Assembly (NCBI GenBank): GCA_015222595.1
Contig: JADFVP010000059.1
Coordinates: 1-8,998, forward strand
DNA length: 8,998 nt
Direction: 5' to 3'
From: Pseudomonadota bacterium
GTDB taxonomy: Bacteria > Desulfobacterota > GWC2-55-46 > JADFVP01
The position numbers and the translations under genes are program-made. Positions 6,075 through 8,998 of this stretch are shown one piece after another. The notes under the pieces were generated by a model that was not told the DNA's origin, did not search any database, and was given only the letters and a program-made list of their open reading frames with translations. Numbering within the stretch: the stretch's first letter is position 1; every line of letters starts with the position of its first letter.

Positions 6075-8084
6075 ATGGCCAAAGAAATAGAAGAGAAGAA
6101 GCTCAAGAAAAAAGAGCGCAAGATCGACGCCGTGCTGAAGAAGATTCCGGCCACACCCGGGGTCTATATAATGAAGGGCGCGCACTCCACTGTGCTCTAC
6201 ATCGGCAAGGCAAAGAACCTCCGCTCCAGAGTGCGCTCGTACTTCTCAACCGCCAAGTCGAGCGATACGCGGTACGCGGCGATCTTTCTCGCCTCACGCG
6301 TTAAAGATATCGACTACATTGTCACAGCCAACGAAAAAGAGGCCCTGCTCTTAGAGGACACCCTTTTAAAGAAGCACAAGCCAAGATACAACATCAGACT
6401 AAAAGACTCCAAGACCTATGTTCGGATAAAGATAACAACTGGCGAAGAGTTCCCGCGCATTCTCGTTACGCGCTCCGTTGCCGCAGACGGCTCCCGGTAC
6501 TTCGGCCCCTACATCTCGGCCAAAGCCGTACGCGACACCATAAAGTTCTTAAGAAGAATCTTTCCGCTTCGCACCTGCTCCAACTCATTCTTTAAAAACA
6601 GAACGCGCCCGTGTCTCGACTTTCAACTCGGCATCTGCTCGGCTCCCGCTACGGGGCATATCTCCGCTCTTGAGTACCGCGCGCTTGTAAACTCCGCCAT
6701 GCTCTTTTTAGAGGGAAAGAACAACGAGCTTGTTAAAGCCCTGAAAGCGAAGATGGACTCTGAGGCGAGTGCGCAGAAGTATGAAGAGGCCGCACTGACG
6801 AGAGACCAGATAGAGGCCATTAAGGCGATGCTCGAAACGCAGCGAGTCGTCTCCGACTCTTCGGTCGAGCAGGACATCTTTGCCGTTGCGCGAAGTACAA
6901 AAGAAGGCGACGGGCCTAAGGACGACTCTACGGGCCGCTCGACTGACCGACTCTCTATCGAAGCCCTCGGCATCCGCTCAGGAAGACTAGTGAGCGCAGA
7001 GGCGCACATCTTCGAAGACATCGGTTTTTCGGACGCCGAACTCTTGGGCTCCTTCGTAACCGAGTACTACAGAGGAGGGCGGTATGTGCCGAAAGAAATT
7101 CTCCTGCCGTGCACAGTGGCGGAGCGCTCAGTGCTCATCGACTGGCTCTCGGAAAAGGCGAAGCGCAAGATTTCGATCACCGTGCCGCAAAAGGGCAAGA
7201 AGATAAAGCTGATAGAAATGGCGAAGGAGAACGCAGCCGAGGCGCTAAAGAAACGGGCCGAGGACGAGTCGAAAGAGACTGAGGTTATTACTGCACTGAA
7301 GAGCCGCCTCAGGCTTACGAACCGTCCTGTACGCATAGAGGCCTTCGACATATCGAACTTGGGAGCCAGTAACTGCGTAGGAGCCATGGTCTCCTTTGTG
7401 GACGGTAAGGCGCAGAAGAAGAGCTACCGCCTCTTCAAGATAAAGGACGTTAAAGGCCCAGACGACTATGCGATGATGCGCGAAGTGCTTTCAAGGCGAT
7501 ATGCCAGCACAAGTACAGAAGTGCCCAAAGATAAAAAAAGCACCCGAAATAAAAATGGCGCAAGCCCCTCGCTGCCGATGCCTTCGCTGATATTGATGGA
7601 CGGCGGCAAGGGCCAGCTGAACGTGGCAATAAAGGTGCTTGACGAACTCGGCATTACAGGCATAGACATTGCCGCTCTGGCTAAAGACAAGACAAGTAAA
7701 GACGGTTACAGAGAAAGCAGAAGCGCCAAAAGCAGCAGCGGCCCTAAGGGTGAGCGGGTCTTTAGACCCGGCGTTAAAGACCCCGTGCTCTTAAAGGAGG
7801 GCTCGAAGCCCGACCTTCTTCTCCGGCGCATCCGGGACGAGGTGCACCGCTTCGCGATAACGTATCAGAGAAAACTGAGGGGCAAAGCGGCAGTGCGCTC
7901 AATACTAGACAGTGTGCCGGGTGTAGGCAAAGAGAGAAAACGCGCGCTCTTTGCGGCCTTTGGCGATATTAAAGGAATCTCCGGGGCAACGGTTGAAGAG
8001 CTCTGCACGGTTAAAGGAGTTACCGAAAAGATAGCGAAGAGGCTAAAAGAAGAGACTAAAGTGGAAACTAAAAAGAAGAACTGA
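6075..8084 (+). CDS. uvrC: UvrABC excinuclease subunit C
   Basis: UvrC makes both incisions beside a lesion marked by UvrA/UvrB. The 669-residue product has an N-terminal GIY-YIG nuclease (about 28-110: GVY at 29-31, YIGKAKNLR at 42-50, Glu94), a cysteine region (168, 180, 188), a UVR domain for UvrB contact (about 217-250), an RNase H-like nuclease (Asp425 in FDISN, Asp509 in LMDGGKGQ, His591 in EVHRFA) and C-terminal helix-hairpin-helices (about 608-658). The cysteine set should be C-x11-C-x7-C-x3-C, the Fe-S site known in UvrC. Here the last position is Ala192 (codon 6648-6650). Length exceeds the usual 600-620 because of low-complexity loops near 273-292, 476-503 and 537-560. The frame extends upstream to an ATG at 5970, but that would read through the efp terminator and add an unrelated leader. 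ATG 6075 gives the normal lysine-rich start. No Shine-Dalgarno is present. Confidence 0.96.
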   Translation: MAKEIEEKKLKKKERKIDAVLKKIPATPGVYIMKGAHSTVLYIGKAKNLRSRVRSYFSTAKSSDTRYAAIFLASRVKDIDYIVTANEKEALLLEDTLLKKHKPRYNIRLKDSKTYVRIKITTGEEFPRILVTRSVAADGSRYFGPYISAKAVRDTIKFLRRIFPLRTCSNSFFKNRTRPCLDFQLGICSAPATGHISALEYRALVNSAMLFLEGKNNELVKALKAKMDSEASAQKYEEAALTRDQIEAIKAMLETQRVVSDSSVEQDIFAVARSTKEGDGPKDDSTGRSTDRLSIEALGIRSGRLVSAEAHIFEDIGFSDAELLGSFVTEYYRGGRYVPKEILLPCTVAERSVLIDWLSEKAKRKISITVPQKGKKIKLIEMAKENAAEALKKRAEDESKETEVITALKSRLRLTNRPVRIEAFDISNLGASNCVGAMVSFVDGKAQKKSYRLFKIKDVKGPDDYAMMREVLSRRYASTSTEVPKDKKSTRNKNGASPSLPMPSLILMDGGKGQLNVAIKVLDELGITGIDIAALAKDKTSKDGYRESRSAKSSSGPKGERVFRPGVKDPVLLKEGSKPDLLLRRIRDEVHRFAITYQRKLRGKAAVRSILDSVPGVGKERKRALFAAFGDIKGISGATVEELCTVKGVTEKIAKRLKEETKVETKKKN

Positions 8085-8105
8085 AGCAGATAAGACAAAA
8101 ACTGA

Positions 8106-8142
8106 AAAGACCGCTCCGGCACAGCGTGCCCAAGCGGTCTTT
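8106..8142. terminator. Bidirectional terminator between uvrC and the phosphomutase gene
   Basis: AAAGACCGCT (8106-8115) pairs perfectly with AGCGGTCTTT (8133-8142), and an inner stem GGCAC/GTGCC (8118-8122 with 8126-8130) extends the hairpin. The rightward transcript ends in TTTCTCT. The leftward transcript continues into TTTTCAGTTTTTG, a good T-run. It lies between convergent genes, 22 bases after the uvrC stop and 21 bases from the phosphomutase stop. Confidence 0.88.
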
Positions 8143-8162
8143 CTCTGCAATAAAAACTGATG

Positions 8163-8998
8163 CTAGATTCCGTCGGCAATGCCCGGAGCGACCATATTGA
8201 GCTTTGTGCGCATAAAGTCCTTTGCTTTTTCCAACAACTCCTCTGTCGTAGACTCGAACCGCATAACGAGCACGGGCTGCGTATTCGACGCCCGAACGAG
8301 CGCCCAGCCCCCGTCGAAGTTTATCCTGAGGCCGTCTATTCTGATAACGTCTACTATCTTAAGGTCGTCAGTGCCGTCTCCGAGCACATCCGAGAGCTCT
8401 TCTATCACCTTGAACTTCCTGTCGTCGGCGCACTCTACGCGAATCTCCGGGGTGACTATCGTCTCTGGCATGCCGTCGAGAAGAGCCGAGAAGGCGAAGC
8501 CCTTGTCCGCCACCCTCTTTGCCGCAAGTATCTCTACAAGCCTGCATGTCGCGTAGACCGCGTCGTCGAAGCCGAACCACTTATCGGCAAAGAAGATATG
8601 ACCGCTCATCTCTCCGGCCATAGCGGCCTTCAGCTCCTTCATTCGCGACTTTATCAGCGAGTGGCCGGTCTTCCACATAACGGCTTTACCGCCCCTGGCG
8701 TCTATTTCGTCGTACATTGTCTTGGAGCACTTGACCTCGCCAACAATCGTGGCCCCCGGTCTCTCTTCTAAGATAGAGCGCGCGTAGATGACCATGAGTT
8801 TGTCGCCCCATATTATTCCACCCTTCTCGTCGACCACCCCTATGCGGTCGGCGTCTCCGTCGTAGGCCACGCCAAAGTCGGCGCCCTCGCGCTTTACCGT
8901 ATCTATAAGGGCTATCAGATTTTCAGCTACCGTCGGGTCGGGATGATGGTTCGGGAAATTCCCGTGCGGGTCGCAGTACAACTCTACTGCGTCGCAGC
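8163..8998 (-). CDS. Phosphomannomutase/phosphoglucomutase, C-terminal part (AlgC/ManB type)
   Basis: The gene enters from the right edge and stops with TAG at 8163-8165. About 278 codons are visible, out of roughly 450-460 in the family. It continues upstream of the TTG at 8979-8981, because DAVELYCDPHG is in frame to the window edge, so no start should be placed here. The visible part includes the metal loop DGDADR (8844-8861), the sugar-recognition GEMSGH (about 8599-8616) and, near the C-terminus, the phosphate-binding loop RASNTQPVLVMRFE. The serine phosphate-carrier loop lies outside. Enzymes of this alpha-D-phosphohexomutase family interconvert the 1- and 6-phosphates of mannose or glucose and supply sugar nucleotides for surface polysaccharides. 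The DPHGNFPNHHPDP and MWKTGHS contexts favour the dual PMM/PGM type, but specificity is not proven by sequence. Confidence 0.93.
   Translation of the reverse strand, partial: CDAVELYCDPHGNFPNHHPDPTVAENLIALIDTVKREGADFGVAYDGDADRIGVVDEKGGIIWGDKLMVIYARSILEERPGATIVGEVKCSKTMYDEIDARGGKAVMWKTGHSLIKSRMKELKAAMAGEMSGHIFFADKWFGFDDAVYATCRLVEILAAKRVADKGFAFSALLDGMPETIVTPEIRVECADDRKFKVIEELSDVLGDGTDDLKIVDVIRIDGLRINFDGGWALVRASNTQPVLVMRFESTTEELLEKAKDFMRTKLNMVAPGIADGI

Noticed and set aside
8160..8771. Rightward 203-codon open frame opposite the phosphomutase gene
   Set aside because: The opposite strand encodes a clear phosphomannomutase/phosphoglucomutase with DGDADR and GEMSGH motifs, and the rightward frame has no family resemblance.
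8979..8981. TTG as start codon of the phosphomutase
   Set aside because: The frame stays open and family-like (DAVELYCDPHG) to the window edge, and the serine-phosphate loop is missing, so the gene is truncated by the window rather than starting here.
1..8998. CRISPR array, insertion sequence ends, toxin-antitoxin pair or defence genes
   Set aside because: None seen: there are no spaced direct repeats, no transposase, and apart from the partial integrase every sizeable gene belongs to a housekeeping or sensing family.

Overview
The window reads as ordinary chromosome from a Gram-negative-type bacterium of moderate to high G+C, with C/G-rich third positions in the main genes. A c-type haem sensor kinase, a TIGR04283-like glycosyltransferase and the general gene style fit an anaerobic or redox-versatile lineage near the former Deltaproteobacteria or similar environmental phyla. 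That placement is inference; no marker here fixes the phylum.

Layout, left to right. Bases 1-149 hold the last codons of a tyrosine recombinase, which runs toward a leftward tRNA-Lys(CTT) gene (195-270) with a hairpin between them (156-187). This looks like the edge of a tRNA-targeted mobile element, most of which lies outside the window. A leftward tRNA-Arg(CCG) follows (382-457) with a recognisable sigma70-like promoter (475-501). Bases 502-691 hold no gene. Next is a 794-residue membrane hybrid histidine kinase (692-3076) whose extracytoplasmic sensor carries a CxxCH haem c motif, followed by HAMP, PAS, HisKA, HATPase and receiver domains. A short spacer leads to a family 2 glycosyltransferase with a GTG start (3199-3882).

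A leader with a bulged hairpin and a 14-bp tandem repeat precedes an elongated class II aldolase-like gene with a strong ribosome binding site (3987-5333). Elongation factor P (5367-5933) follows 33 bases later, probably in the same transcript, which ends at a strong G+C-rich terminator (5974-6024). uvrC (6075-8084) encodes the excision-repair nuclease. It has all nuclease motifs but lacks the fourth cysteine of the usual Fe-S ligand set and has three extra low-complexity loops. uvrC converges on the 3' part of a phosphomannomutase/phosphoglucomutase gene (minus strand, 8163 to beyond the right edge), and the two share a bidirectional terminator (8106-8142).

The genes do not form one functional system: they cover sensing, carbohydrate metabolism, translation and DNA repair. 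I found no CRISPR array, insertion sequence, toxin-antitoxin pair or defence cluster. The points most worth a second look are the haem-sensing kinase, the altered UvrC Fe-S site, the long aldolase beside efp, and the integrase/tRNA-Lys junction.
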